This document shows, one piece after another, positions 16,384-25,147 of a DNA stretch of 64,000 nt. The DNA lies in the NCBI RefSeq assembly GCF_000152745.1, contig NZ_CH672428.1, positions 1,749,060-1,813,059 on the forward strand, written 5' to 3'. The translations under genes were made by a program, and so were the position numbers. Every line of letters begins with the position of its first letter. Position 1 is the first letter of the stretch. Source of the stretch: Oceanicaulis sp. HTCC2633 (lineage in GTDB: Bacteria > Pseudomonadota > Alphaproteobacteria > Caulobacterales > Maricaulaceae). The notes under the pieces are model-generated. The model searched no databases, was not told the origin of the DNA, and was given only the letters and a program-made list of their open reading frames with translations.

Positions 16384-19374
16384 ATGCGGGCGATTGTCTG
16401 TCTCATTGCGTTTTGGCTGATGGGCGCCGCCGCGTCGGCGCAAGGCGCGGACTGCCTCGGAGCGGGCGAAACAGGCGGGCGCTATCATGCGTTCGCCGAG
16501 CGCCTGACGGAACTGGCGGACGGGGTGGAGCTGTGCACCACCGACACCGCAGGCAGCGTCGAGAATCTGGACGGCCTGCGCACGAGCCGTTTCGATTTCG
16601 CGCTCGCCCAGAACGATCTGGCCTATCACCATTTCTACGGCAATCACGGCTTCCCGCGCTGGCGGGAATTTTCCGCCGTCGCCCCCCTGTTCCCCGAATA
16701 TGTGCAGGTCTTCGTGCGCAACGCCGCCGAGGCTCCGACCTTGCTGGGCGATCTCAGGGGCCTCTCCGTCAATCTGGGGCAGACCGGCTCGGGCAGCTAT
16801 TACAATGCGCGCGAAGTGATGGATGCGGCGGGTCTGCGGGAAGGCATCGACTATCGCGCCCGCAATCTGGGACTGGGCGAGGCCTTTGCTGCGCTCGAGA
16901 ACGGCGAGATCGACGCCCTGTTCGTGACCGCCGCCGCCAATCTCGAGTTCGACCCCCAGCGCGTCAGACGACTGGCCCTGCCGCCCATGGTGGTGTCCGA
17001 GCTGTCCGCGGGCCGCCCCTATTACGAAAGCGGCTTTCTGCAGATCAACGGCGCTCCGGCCGCCGCCCTCGCCGTACGCGCCTATCTGTTCACCCGGTCC
17101 GACGCCACCGCAGGCCGCGTGGCGCAACTGAGCGCGGCCCTGATCGCGAACTGGGATACGCTGTCCTCGGAATTTGACGGCCTGTTGGCGCCGGACCAGT
17201 TCCTCTTGCGCGCCTCCCTGCCGGTGCACCGGAGCGCGCGGGGCTCTCTGGTGGACGCCGGCCACGCCAACCCGCAACCGCAATACTGGATGTGGATGTT
17301 GATCTGGGCGGCTCTGCTGGCGATCAGCTTCATCGCCGTCACGTTCGAGACAACCTATGACCGCACCGGGGTGAAGCGGGAACGACGCGGGCGCTTCGCC
17401 TTCATCCAGGTGGCGCTGGACTGGTGGGCGCGCCCCAGCCCCTGGATCATCGGGTTGAGCCTGTTCGCGCTTCTGTTGCTGACCGCGCTTCTGACCCTGC
17501 GCTCGGCGGAGACGGCCCACGCCCAGGCCTATCAGCTGGACAATCCCTTCGCCGACCTGACCCTGTCGGAAGGCTTCATCTGGATGCTGACCTTCGTGGC
17601 CAGCGGCTTCACCGAGAACAACGCCTATCCGCTCAGCACCATCGGCCGCGTGCTCGTGGCCATTCTCGCCTTTATCGGCGTCGGCGGCCCGATCGCTGCG
17701 ATCATCATCATCGTCAACATGTGGGGTCGACGCCGCTCCGAGCGCATCGCCGGCCTGATGCCGGCCAGGTTCAGCAATCACGTTCTGGTTTGCGGCTGGA
17801 ACGAACATCTGGACGGGGTGGTCTACGCGCTGACCGGCAATGACGCCGAGCACGCCAAGAAGGTCTGTATTGTTGCGGAGTCGGGAGACGCATCGCCGCT
17901 GGCGACCCATCATTTCGACCAGAACAAGGTCAGCTTCAGACGCGGGGACAGCGCGGACCGGGACACGCTGGAGAAAGCCGGCGCCCGGGAGGCCGGGCAC
18001 GCCATCATCCTGGCCGATTACGATCGACGCTCGAGCCAGAATATCGGCGCGATCCTGACCGCGATGAACCTCAAACGGCTCAATCCCGACATTCATATCT
18101 CGGCCGAGCTCGCCTTTTCCCAGAATGCGGATCATTTCGCGGCCTTCGGCTGCGCGACCCTGATCACGCCCGACATCTTCGTCGCCAAGGCCGCCGCGCT
18201 GAGCACAATCCATCCCAACATGATCGACTACCTGCTCGAAGTGCTGACCTATGACGCCTTTGACGAGCTCTATTCCATCCGGTTCGAGGAATTGTGCGCG
18301 CAGAACCCGGACATTTCACTGGGCATGACCAATAGCGACCTGGAAAGCGCGCTCTGGTCGTGCGGCGCAAACCTGGTGGGGCTGGTGTGCAGCGAGCTGC
18401 GCCGCGAGGCGGTGTATGACGCCGAGGTGGTGGATGGCGGCCCCATCATCTCGCTTACCCGCGCGGAGGGCTATGCCTACACGCCCAAGCCCGATGACCG
18501 CATCATCTACGCCGCGGCCCGGCGCAAGAGCGTGATGCGCACGCGCGACCTGAACGAGGTGCGCGACGCCGAACCCATCCCGCGCGACCGGTTCCAGCTC
18601 CAGCGCAGTGAAGGCGCACGCATCCTTCTGTATGCGTCTCGCGCCCACCTTGAACGTCTGGAAGCCAATCTTCGGGTCTTCCACCAGAACCCGACCATCC
18701 ACGCCATCACCATCGAGGACACGCCCTTCCTCACATCGGAAACCCTGAACGAGCAGCTGCCCGCCAGTCTCGAATTCGATCACGTGATCCTGCTCGCCGA
18801 CGCCGCCAAGAAGCGCGACGCAACAAGTTCGGCAGAGGTGCGGGCCGTGGACGCCTCCACGCTCCTGGCGACCAAGCTGATCGCCGAGCATGCGAACCGG
18901 CGCGGCTGGCCGTGCAAGATCATCGCCGAAGTGCTCGACCGGGAAGACCGGGACGCCTTCCTGACCGAAGGGGCTGGCGCCCATGTGGTGATCCCCAGCA
19001 CGACGCTGGTCGAACGCTTCCTCGTGAAAGACGTGTTCGACGGCAACGCCATGCTCGATTTCCTGATTGCGGTCATGAACATGCGTGACGGAACGCATCT
19101 GTACATGCACACCCTCGAGCCTGGGGATCCGCTGATCGGACACAGCTATGCCAGCCTGATCCGGACCCGGCATGCCGGCCTTCACCTTGTGGGCTGGCTG
19201 CCCGTGACCAAGCGCGAGGAGCTGCGGAACCGGGCCGGGGATTTCGCCTTCCACTTCCGCACCGCCTATGACGAACGCATCGAGCAGAAGACCCTGCAGG
19301 CCGGAGACCTTCTGGTCTTCACGGCCTGCCTGCGCATCTGGGATGGCGACCCCGACCCGGTCGAGAGCGCCTAG
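16384..19374 (+). CDS. TAXI solute-binding domain fused to a three-helix pore and tandem RCK domains (putative solute-gated ion channel)
   Basis: A 996-residue fusion. The ATG at 16384 gives a signal peptide ending ASAQG. Residues about 25-290 match a TRAP-TAXI solute-binding protein (TAGSVENL, then 'NLGQTGSGSYYNAREVM'). Membrane helices lie at about 302-322, 353-373 and 422-446. A pore-like loop at 397-416 (WMLTFVASGFTENNAYP) precedes the third helix, in the position of a K+-channel filter but without TVGYG. The strongly basic stretch 324-350 predicts a cytoplasmic loop, which puts the binding domain in the periplasm. Two TrkA-N/RCK-like Rossmann domains start near 465 (VLVCGWNEH) and 745, with a TrkA-C-like end from about 905. 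The membrane and RCK part resembles CASTOR/POLLUX-related channels. Ligand and ion are unknown. Confidence 0.85.
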   Translation: MRAIVCLIAFWLMGAAASAQGADCLGAGETGGRYHAFAERLTELADGVELCTTDTAGSVENLDGLRTSRFDFALAQNDLAYHHFYGNHGFPRWREFSAVAPLFPEYVQVFVRNAAEAPTLLGDLRGLSVNLGQTGSGSYYNAREVMDAAGLREGIDYRARNLGLGEAFAALENGEIDALFVTAAANLEFDPQRVRRLALPPMVVSELSAGRPYYESGFLQINGAPAAALAVRAYLFTRSDATAGRVAQLSAALIANWDTLSSEFDGLLAPDQFLLRASLPVHRSARGSLVDAGHANPQPQYWMWMLIWAALLAISFIAVTFETTYDRTGVKRERRGRFAFIQVALDWWARPSPWIIGLSLFALLLLTALLTLRSAETAHAQAYQLDNPFADLTLSEGFIWMLTFVASGFTENNAYPLSTIGRVLVAILAFIGVGGPIAAIIIIVNMWGRRRSERIAGLMPARFSNHVLVCGWNEHLDGVVYALTGNDAEHAKKVCIVAESGDASPLATHHFDQNKVSFRRGDSADRDTLEKAGAREAGHAIILADYDRRSSQNIGAILTAMNLKRLNPDIHISAELAFSQNADHFAAFGCATLITPDIFVAKAAALSTIHPNMIDYLLEVLTYDAFDELYSIRFEELCAQNPDISLGMTNSDLESALWSCGANLVGLVCSELRREAVYDAEVVDGGPIISLTRAEGYAYTPKPDDRIIYAAARRKSVMRTRDLNEVRDAEPIPRDRFQLQRSEGARILLYASRAHLERLEANLRVFHQNPTIHAITIEDTPFLTSETLNEQLPASLEFDHVILLADAAKKRDATSSAEVRAVDASTLLATKLIAEHANRRGWPCKIIAEVLDREDRDAFLTEGAGAHVVIPSTTLVERFLVKDVFDGNAMLDFLIAVMNMRDGTHLYMHTLEPGDPLIGHSYASLIRTRHAGLHLVGWLPVTKREELRNRAGDFAFHFRTAYDERIEQKTLQAGDLLVFTACLRIWDGDPDPVESA

Positions 19375-20831
19375 AACACGATCGGGGCCAGCAATAGCGC
19401 CACGAGGCTCAGCACCGCCACGGCGATGATGTTGAGCACCAGGCCGGCCCGCGCCATTGCGGGGATCGCCACCAGCCCCGAACTGAACACCACGGCGTTG
19501 GGCGGCGTGGCGACGGGCAGCATGAAGGCGCAGCTGGCCGCCAGCGTCACCGGGATCACATAGACCAGCGGATCCTGTCCGGTCTCGACCCCGATGGCGG
19601 CGATCACCGGCAGGAAGGTGGCGGTGGTGGCGAGATTGCTGGTCAGTTCGGTGATGAAGATGACCAGTGCGGTCGCCGCAACCACCAGCAGGATGGCGTT
19701 GACAGCCCCGATGCCCACCAGTTGCTGACCGATCCACAGGGCCAGCCCGGAGCTGGTCACGGCGGCGGCCAGCGCCAGCCCGCCGCCGAACAGCGCCAGC
19801 ACGCCCCAGGGCAGCTTGCCCATGGCGTCCCAGGTCATCAGCGCCTGGCCTTTCTTGCCCGAAGGGATGAGGAAGGCGGCGACCGCCGCAGCCATGGCGA
19901 CGCCCGTATCCGTCAGCTCCCCCAGGATCGACAGATTGCTCAGCCAGCCGCGCGACAGCCAGCCGAGCACCAGAAATCCGAACAGCAAGGCGGTGCGGAC
20001 CTCGGCCTTGCTCATCCGGCCCAGCCCCTCGCGCATGGCCCGGATATGGTTCATGGCCTCTTCGGACGCCTTGAAATCGATCGGGTAGATGAACCGCGTC
20101 AGCACCAGCCAGGCGAGCGGCAGCATGACCAGCGAGACCGGCAGACCCACGAGCATCCAGCGCGCGAAATCCATGTGGACATCGTAATTGTCCGCCATGA
20201 AGCCGACCATGAAGGCGTTGGGCGGCGTGCCCACCAGCGTCGCCAGACCGCCCAGCGTCGCGCCATACGCCAAGCCCAGCAGCAGGGAGACGCCGAAATT
20301 CTGGCGCTGTTTCGGCGCCAGACCGGGCATGGTCTCGCTAATGACGGTATAGACCGAGACGGCGATGGGCAGGAGCATCAGGGTTGTGGAGGTGTTGGAG
20401 ATCCACATGCTGACAAAGGCCGCAGACGCCATGAACCCAGCCACCAGCGCCCGCGCATCCGCGCCCGCGAATGCGAACACGCCCAGCGCGATGCGTCGGT
20501 GAAGACCGCAGCGTTCAATCGCCAGCGCCACCACGAAACCGCCGAAGAACAGATAGATGATCGGGTGTGCGTAGGGCGCGGCGATGTCGCGCATGGGCAC
20601 GACGTCCAGCAGGGGCAGGACGACCAGCGGCAGGAAGGCGGTGACCGCAACCGGAATGGCTTCGGTCGCCCACCAGATCGCCATCCACAGCCCCAGCGCG
20701 GCCACGATCACGCCCGCGCGCGACAGGCCCTCCGGTTCGAACGTCAGAAACAGGATCAAGGCGGCGATCGGGCCCGCAATCAGTCCGATCCGCTGGTATA
20801 GCGCCTGTCCGGCGTCATCTTGTGCAGTCAT
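19371..20831 (-). CDS. SLC13/DASS family anion:sodium symporter
   Basis: A 486-residue carrier of the divalent anion:sodium symporter family, which imports dicarboxylates, sulfate or citrate. Both inverted-repeat signature motifs are present: 'SMWISNTSTTLMLLP' in the first half and 'ITELTSNLATTATFLPV' in the second. The Ser-Asn-Thr and Ser-Asn-Leu-Ala-Thr triplets bind sodium and substrate carboxylates. It converges on the channel gene, and the two stop codons overlap in the palindrome CTAG (19371-19374). Proximity to a channel with a TAXI-type sensor domain may reflect handling of a shared organic anion, but this is only suggestive. Confidence 0.92.
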   Translation of the reverse strand: MTAQDDAGQALYQRIGLIAGPIAALILFLTFEPEGLSRAGVIVAALGLWMAIWWATEAIPVAVTAFLPLVVLPLLDVVPMRDIAAPYAHPIIYLFFGGFVVALAIERCGLHRRIALGVFAFAGADARALVAGFMASAAFVSMWISNTSTTLMLLPIAVSVYTVISETMPGLAPKQRQNFGVSLLLGLAYGATLGGLATLVGTPPNAFMVGFMADNYDVHMDFARWMLVGLPVSLVMLPLAWLVLTRFIYPIDFKASEEAMNHIRAMREGLGRMSKAEVRTALLFGFLVLGWLSRGWLSNLSILGELTDTGVAMAAAVAAFLIPSGKKGQALMTWDAMGKLPWGVLALFGGGLALAAAVTSSGLALWIGQQLVGIGAVNAILLVVAATALVIFITELTSNLATTATFLPVIAAIGVETGQDPLVYVIPVTLAASCAFMLPVATPPNAVVFSSGLVAIPAMARAGLVLNIIAVAVLSLVALLLAPIVF

Positions 20832-20970
20832 GGTCGGTCGGCCTTGTGTATGTCAGGTGGACAGTCCGGCCGCAGGAGACCTTGCGATGAAGGCCAGGCC
20901 TGCGGCGGCGGGAGGAGCGATCCGCGCGCCCCGGGTTCAGCGGCGGCGTGTGCAGCTCCGGACGGCGGCG

Positions 20971-21819
20971 TCAGTCATCGCGAGCGGTCTGTGCAATCAG
21001 GCTCGCCGCGGTCCGGGCCATGCCGGCATTGTCATGGGCGACGCCCGGAACCGTGACGACCCGCCAGCCCAGGGACACGCCTCGCTCCTGCGCTTGCCGG
21101 CCCGCATGATCAAAGAAGTAGTGACCGCGGGCAAGGCGGTGCGGCCCCTGGGCCAGCGCTTCAGGCGTGCGACGCAGATTCGGATCCCCCGGATCGATGT
21201 CGGCCTCTCCCAGGAGAAGCGTCATCGGGCGCTCCAGCCAGGCCCCGATCCGGCCCTCATCAATGTCGATCCCGGAGAGGCCGTAGGGCCAGGTCTCGTT
21301 CCGGTCCGGCAAGGTGTACCAGCCGGCATTGGCGGAATACGCCGTCAAAAGATGCGGCAGGTCTTCAAACAGAAGGGCCCGGTGGACAAATTGCGCGCCG
21401 GCGGAATGCCCGAACAGGACATAGCCGCTCGCGGCTCCGCGTTGCGTGATGGCGGTGAAAAGCGGCTCGATCGCGGCATAGGAGGACGGCCCGTCCCGCC
21501 CCACGCCGCCCAGATTGTAGGATGCGGCGCCCGGGAAGGCGTCCTGGGTGAACTCCGGCGCATAGACGCGCAGGCCGTAGTGCTCCGCCAGCGCGATCCA
21601 GTTGTCGCGATAATCGTCGGCATTGCGATTGACGCCATGCATGACGATGACCACAGGGGCGTCCGGCAAGCGGCCTTCGGGCGGCTCCACATAGAAGACG
21701 CGCAGGGCCGGGCCGTCCCAGTCGGACAGGATGAACTGGCCGGTGCGCCAGTCCTCGGCCCAGGCCGCACTGATCTGTGTCGCCGCAAGGACGAGAAGGG
21801 AGAGAAGAAAGCGCATCAT
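20971..21819 (-). CDS. Secreted alpha/beta hydrolase (PHB-depolymerase-like)
   Basis: A 282-residue exported alpha/beta-fold hydrolase. The signal peptide ends near AAWA (residue 21). The oxyanion motif is VMHGVN (about 59-64) and the nucleophile elbow GHSAG has Ser139; a C-terminal 'VPGVAHDNA' supplies the catalytic histidine. Two adjacent ATGs (21819, 21816) could both start it. It lies downstream of the TonB receptor on the same strand, separated by 48 bases with a strong hairpin. It shares the block 'AGWYTxPD' plus a following 'YPLG/YGLSG' with the hydrolase on the mobile island (41041-41877), so the two appear to be distant paralogues. Substrate is unknown. Confidence 0.82.
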   Translation of the reverse strand: MMRFLLSLLVLAATQISAAWAEDWRTGQFILSDWDGPALRVFYVEPPEGRLPDAPVVIVMHGVNRNADDYRDNWIALAEHYGLRVYAPEFTQDAFPGAASYNLGGVGRDGPSSYAAIEPLFTAITQRGAASGYVLFGHSAGAQFVHRALLFEDLPHLLTAYSANAGWYTLPDRNETWPYGLSGIDIDEGRIGAWLERPMTLLLGEADIDPGDPNLRRTPEALAQGPHRLARGHYFFDHAGRQAQERGVSLGWRVVTVPGVAHDNAGMARTAASLIAQTARDD

Positions 21820-21827
21820 GACAGCGT

Positions 21828-21856
21828 CCGGGCGCCCTCGCGAGGAGAGCGCCCGG
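21828..21856 (-). repeat. Nested inverted repeats between TonB receptor and hydrolase genes
   Basis: CCGGGCGC (21828-21835) pairs perfectly with GCGCCCGG (21849-21856). The inner CCTCGCGAGG (21836-21845) is itself a perfect palindrome. Read on the minus strand, this is a very stable stem between the receptor stop and the hydrolase start. No T-run follows, so it may stabilise or process the transcript rather than end it. Confidence 0.45.
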
Positions 21857-21867
21857 CCTTGCCGGTT

Positions 21868-24800
21868 CTAGAAGCGTTTACGGACGTCGAAATAGACCTG
21901 ACGTCCGCGAATGCTGTGATACGCGGCGTCATAGCCATTGGTCTCGTCGGCCAGCGGCGGATCTTCATCGAAGATGTTGTTCGCGCCGACACGGACCCGC
22001 ATGCCGTCCAGGATGCCATTGGCGTCAATGTCGTACTGGACATAGGCGTTGGTCTGGGTCCAGGCGTCCACGATGAACGGATCGCCGTTCGGATCGAGGC
22101 CCGCGCCGGTGTCGATGAACTCGCTGGTGTAGTCAGCCCGGATACCCGCGCCCCAGCCGCTATCATGACGCCAGGTCAGGGACGCAGCGACCCGCCACTC
22201 CGGCTGACCATCCTGGAGGATGATGTCGCCTTCCTGGGAGACCGTGATCTCATCCGAGATCAGACCGCTATCCACCGCGTCCGCGATCTGCTGGGCGCCA
22301 GGAGACAGGGCGATGAAATACGTGTCGAGATAGGACGCGTTGACCTTGAAGTCGAAGTCGCCGATCGGGGTGTCATCGAGTGAGTAATAGACTCCGTAAT
22401 CGATACCCTCGACATCGATATCCTCATTGTTGTCATAGGTATCACGGATAAACAGGATATCGCCCGCCGGGGTCAGGCCCGCCGCGTTGAAATAGTCGAT
22501 CTGGTCCTGGTTGGGATCAGCCCGCACCACGTTCGGGTTCGAGGAGCCCTGCAGACGCAGCAGGTAGTCGAGGCTGATATGGTTCTCCGCGCCGAACACG
22601 CCGACCACGTCGGTGCGTTCGATCTCCCAGCGGTCCACGGTGACCGTCAGACCGTTCAGGAAGCGCAGCGCGCCGTCCAGACCCCGCGGCTCGAACACGA
22701 AGCCATAGGTGATGTTGGTGTCATCTTCCGGACCGATGTCATCAGCGACCGAACGCCGCTCGGTGCGGCCTTCGGAGAAGCCGGTGCAATCAGCAAAGCT
22801 CGCGAACGTGCCGTTGCGTACGCCCGCCTCACAGGCATAGCTGTCTTCGCGCCCATTGGAGCGGTCCACGCCTTCATTGACGACGATCAGGTTCGGCGCC
22901 CGGAAGCCCTCCGAATACGCGCCGCGCAGCTTGAGGCCGTCAAAGGGGACCCAGGCCGCGGCCACACGCGGCTTCACGCCGCTGCCGCCGAAGTCGGAAT
23001 AATCCTCGTAGCGCGCAGCCAGCTGCACGTCGAACGTCTCGACGAGCGGGATATTCATCTCGGGGCTGACGATCGGCACGGACGCCTCGGCGAAGATGCC
23101 GAAGACTTCGCGGGACCCGCTGGAATCCGGCGTCGGGCTGGTGCCGTAGACATCGGTCTCGCTGACCTCGCCCGTCACCATGTCGGTGAAGGTGATGGTG
23201 CCGTCCAGACGGGAATCGCGATCCTCGTCATAGGCCTCATAGCGGGCCTCAACGCCGGCCGCGATGCCGATCGGTCCGCCCGGCAGGGTGAACACATCGC
23301 CATTGCTGACCTTGAAATCGATCAATGCCAGCTCGGAAGTGCTCTTGCGCACCACATCGATCAGGAAGGGTTCGATCAGGTTGCGCGGATTGGGCGTGGC
23401 GTCGCCGACCGAGGGGTTGGCCGGATTACCGCCATTGAACAGATTGTAGACGTCCGGGCCTTCGCGGAAGAGCTCCTGCTGCAACAGGGTGCGGGAGACC
23501 GAGTTGTTCGCCGTATCCTCGGCATAGCCGCGGTTGTACAGCGCCGCGCTATCCCAGTCCCAGCCTGAATCGCCGAACTCGCCGCGGGCACCGCCCAGAA
23601 TGCGGTACTGTGTGTTGACGACCTCGATGTCGCGGAAGCCCACATCCACGAAGCGGTAGCGACCCGCATCGGTGAACACCGGCAGCCCTTCGGCCGGCAC
23701 ATTGGTCAGCCCCGGCAGGCGATTGGGGTTGATGGAGCCGTCCGAGAAGGTCACAGGCCCGAACGGGTTGTAGTAATAGCTCGCCGGCACGGAGATGCCG
23801 GTGGCCGTGATGCCGTTGCGCGGCTCGTTCGTGGAGCGCGTCTCGGCGTAATAGACGCCCAGCTCGCCATACAGATGCACGCCATTGTCGAGGTCGTGAT
23901 TGAAGAAGCCGAAGGCGTTGAACCGGTCGCGATCTGAAATGATCGACCGCTCATACGCGCCGTCATAGCGCAGGTCGCGGTCCTGGCTGCCGTCGTCAAT
24001 GCACAGGCCCGGCGTGGACAGGCTGTCGGCCCGGCATCCGGGGAAGCTGTCAGGCTGGAAGTGGAAAACGCCCGAAGTCGTGGTCAGGATATTGCCGTTC
24101 TGGCGCACCCGGGTCGAGGATGTGGTGTTCAGCGTCCACTGGCCCCAGGGGGTCTGGGTGGCGCGATTGTCGAAGGACACGTCGCCTTCAAAGCTGGTGC
24201 CCACGAGGAAGCGGCGCAGATCCTCGCTCGACGCGCGATCCACCTCATTGGCGAACAGGCCGTCACGGCGTGAATATTCCACGGCCAGCGAGGCGTTGGT
24301 GCGACCGTCATTGAAGTCCTGACCCGCCTTGATGGTCAGGGTCTGCTCATTCAGGCCATTGCCCGTGGCGTAGAGATGTCGCGCACGAACATCAAAGCCC
24401 ACGAAGTCATCGTCCAGGATGGTGTTGAACACGCCTGCGACGGCGTCGGTGCCATAGATGGCGGAGGCGCCGTCATTGAGCACCTCGACGCGGGCGATGC
24501 CGGCGACGGGAAGGGAGTTCACATTTGTGGTGGTCACCGGGGTCGACAGCTCGGCCTGGGTCGAGGGGTGGTTGACCACGCGGCGGCCGTTGAGCAGCAC
24601 CAGGGTGCCGCTCGATCCGATAGAGCGCAGGTTGATCGAAGCGACGTCACCGCGCGCATTGTTGTTGGTGGTGTTGTTGTCGGTGCGGAACTGCACGCCG
24701 CCCTGGGCCGGCAGCGAGCGGATCAGGTCTTCCCCGTCCACGCCGCCGATCGTGGCGAGATCATCCTGCGTGACAATGGTGACCGGCAGCGCCTGATTGA

Positions 24801-24969
24801 TGCGGGCGCCCTGGATATTGGTGCCGGTGACGATGATCACGTCTTCCGAAGCCGGCGGCGCGGCTTCTGGGGTTTACTGCGTCGTTTCAACCGCTTGCGC
24901 GAATGCGGCCTCACCCAGCGCCAGTGCGCCAAGGGCGATTCCGGAACGCAGAATCATCTTGAGTGTCAT
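21868..24969 (-). pseudogene. TonB-dependent receptor with in-frame nonsense codon after the signal peptide
   Basis: The full frame starts at ATG 24969, after the strong RBS GGGAGGGAC, and encodes a signal peptide ending AFAQA. Codon 32 is TAA (24876-24874), after which the same frame stays open for about 1000 codons to 21868. The downstream part begins with the TonB box (VIIVTGTNI) and has the plug motif 'LNDGASAIYGTDAVAG' and a C-terminal RKRF, as in large receptors. A GTG at 24840 could start a product, but it would lack export. The gene is therefore a recent nonsense pseudogene, a readthrough case or a sequence error. It diverges from the tandem-TetR gene and probably belonged to its regulon. 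Confidence 0.85.
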
Positions 24970-25052
24970 TTGTCCCTCCCATGCGTGTTGTTTTCATGAC
25001 GAGAGCAACGCTTCTGGACACTGTCAACGAAAATTATACACTCGGTTCAAAT

Positions 25053-25062
25053 TCCGTACGGA
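25053..25062. promoter_or_regulatory. Candidate TetR operator palindrome in divergent promoter region
   Basis: TCCGTACGGA is a perfect 10-bp palindrome in the 178-base region between the TonB receptor start (24969) and the TetR start (25148). An AT-rich TATACA-like element lies just to its left (25035-25040). TetR proteins usually bind such palindromes between divergent genes, so autoregulation and receptor control are inferred. Confidence 0.4.
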
Positions 25063-25147
25063 CTGCCGACTGTAAATTGTCAGCCGTGGCGCCGAAGCTA
25101 CTATCATCACCCGCAACACACGGGCGGAGACGAAGGGGACCCCGACG

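Noticed and set aside
9828..18213. Very long minus-strand open frames opposite the operon and channel genes (for example 9828-11510, 11507-13117 and 16267-18213)
   Set aside because: They lie exactly antisense to genes with strong family matches, have low-complexity Arg/Gln/His/Gly-rich translations and no ribosome-binding sites. They are side effects of high GC codon use.
21868..24840. Treating the second TonB receptor as an intact gene starting at the GTG at 24840
   Set aside because: A better start with a strong RBS and signal peptide lies upstream in the same frame, and an outer-membrane receptor without a signal peptide would not be exported.
25044..25055. GGTTCAAATTCC, resembling a tRNA T-arm
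   Set aside because: No acceptor, D or anticodon stems can be formed around it; it lies in a divergent promoter region.
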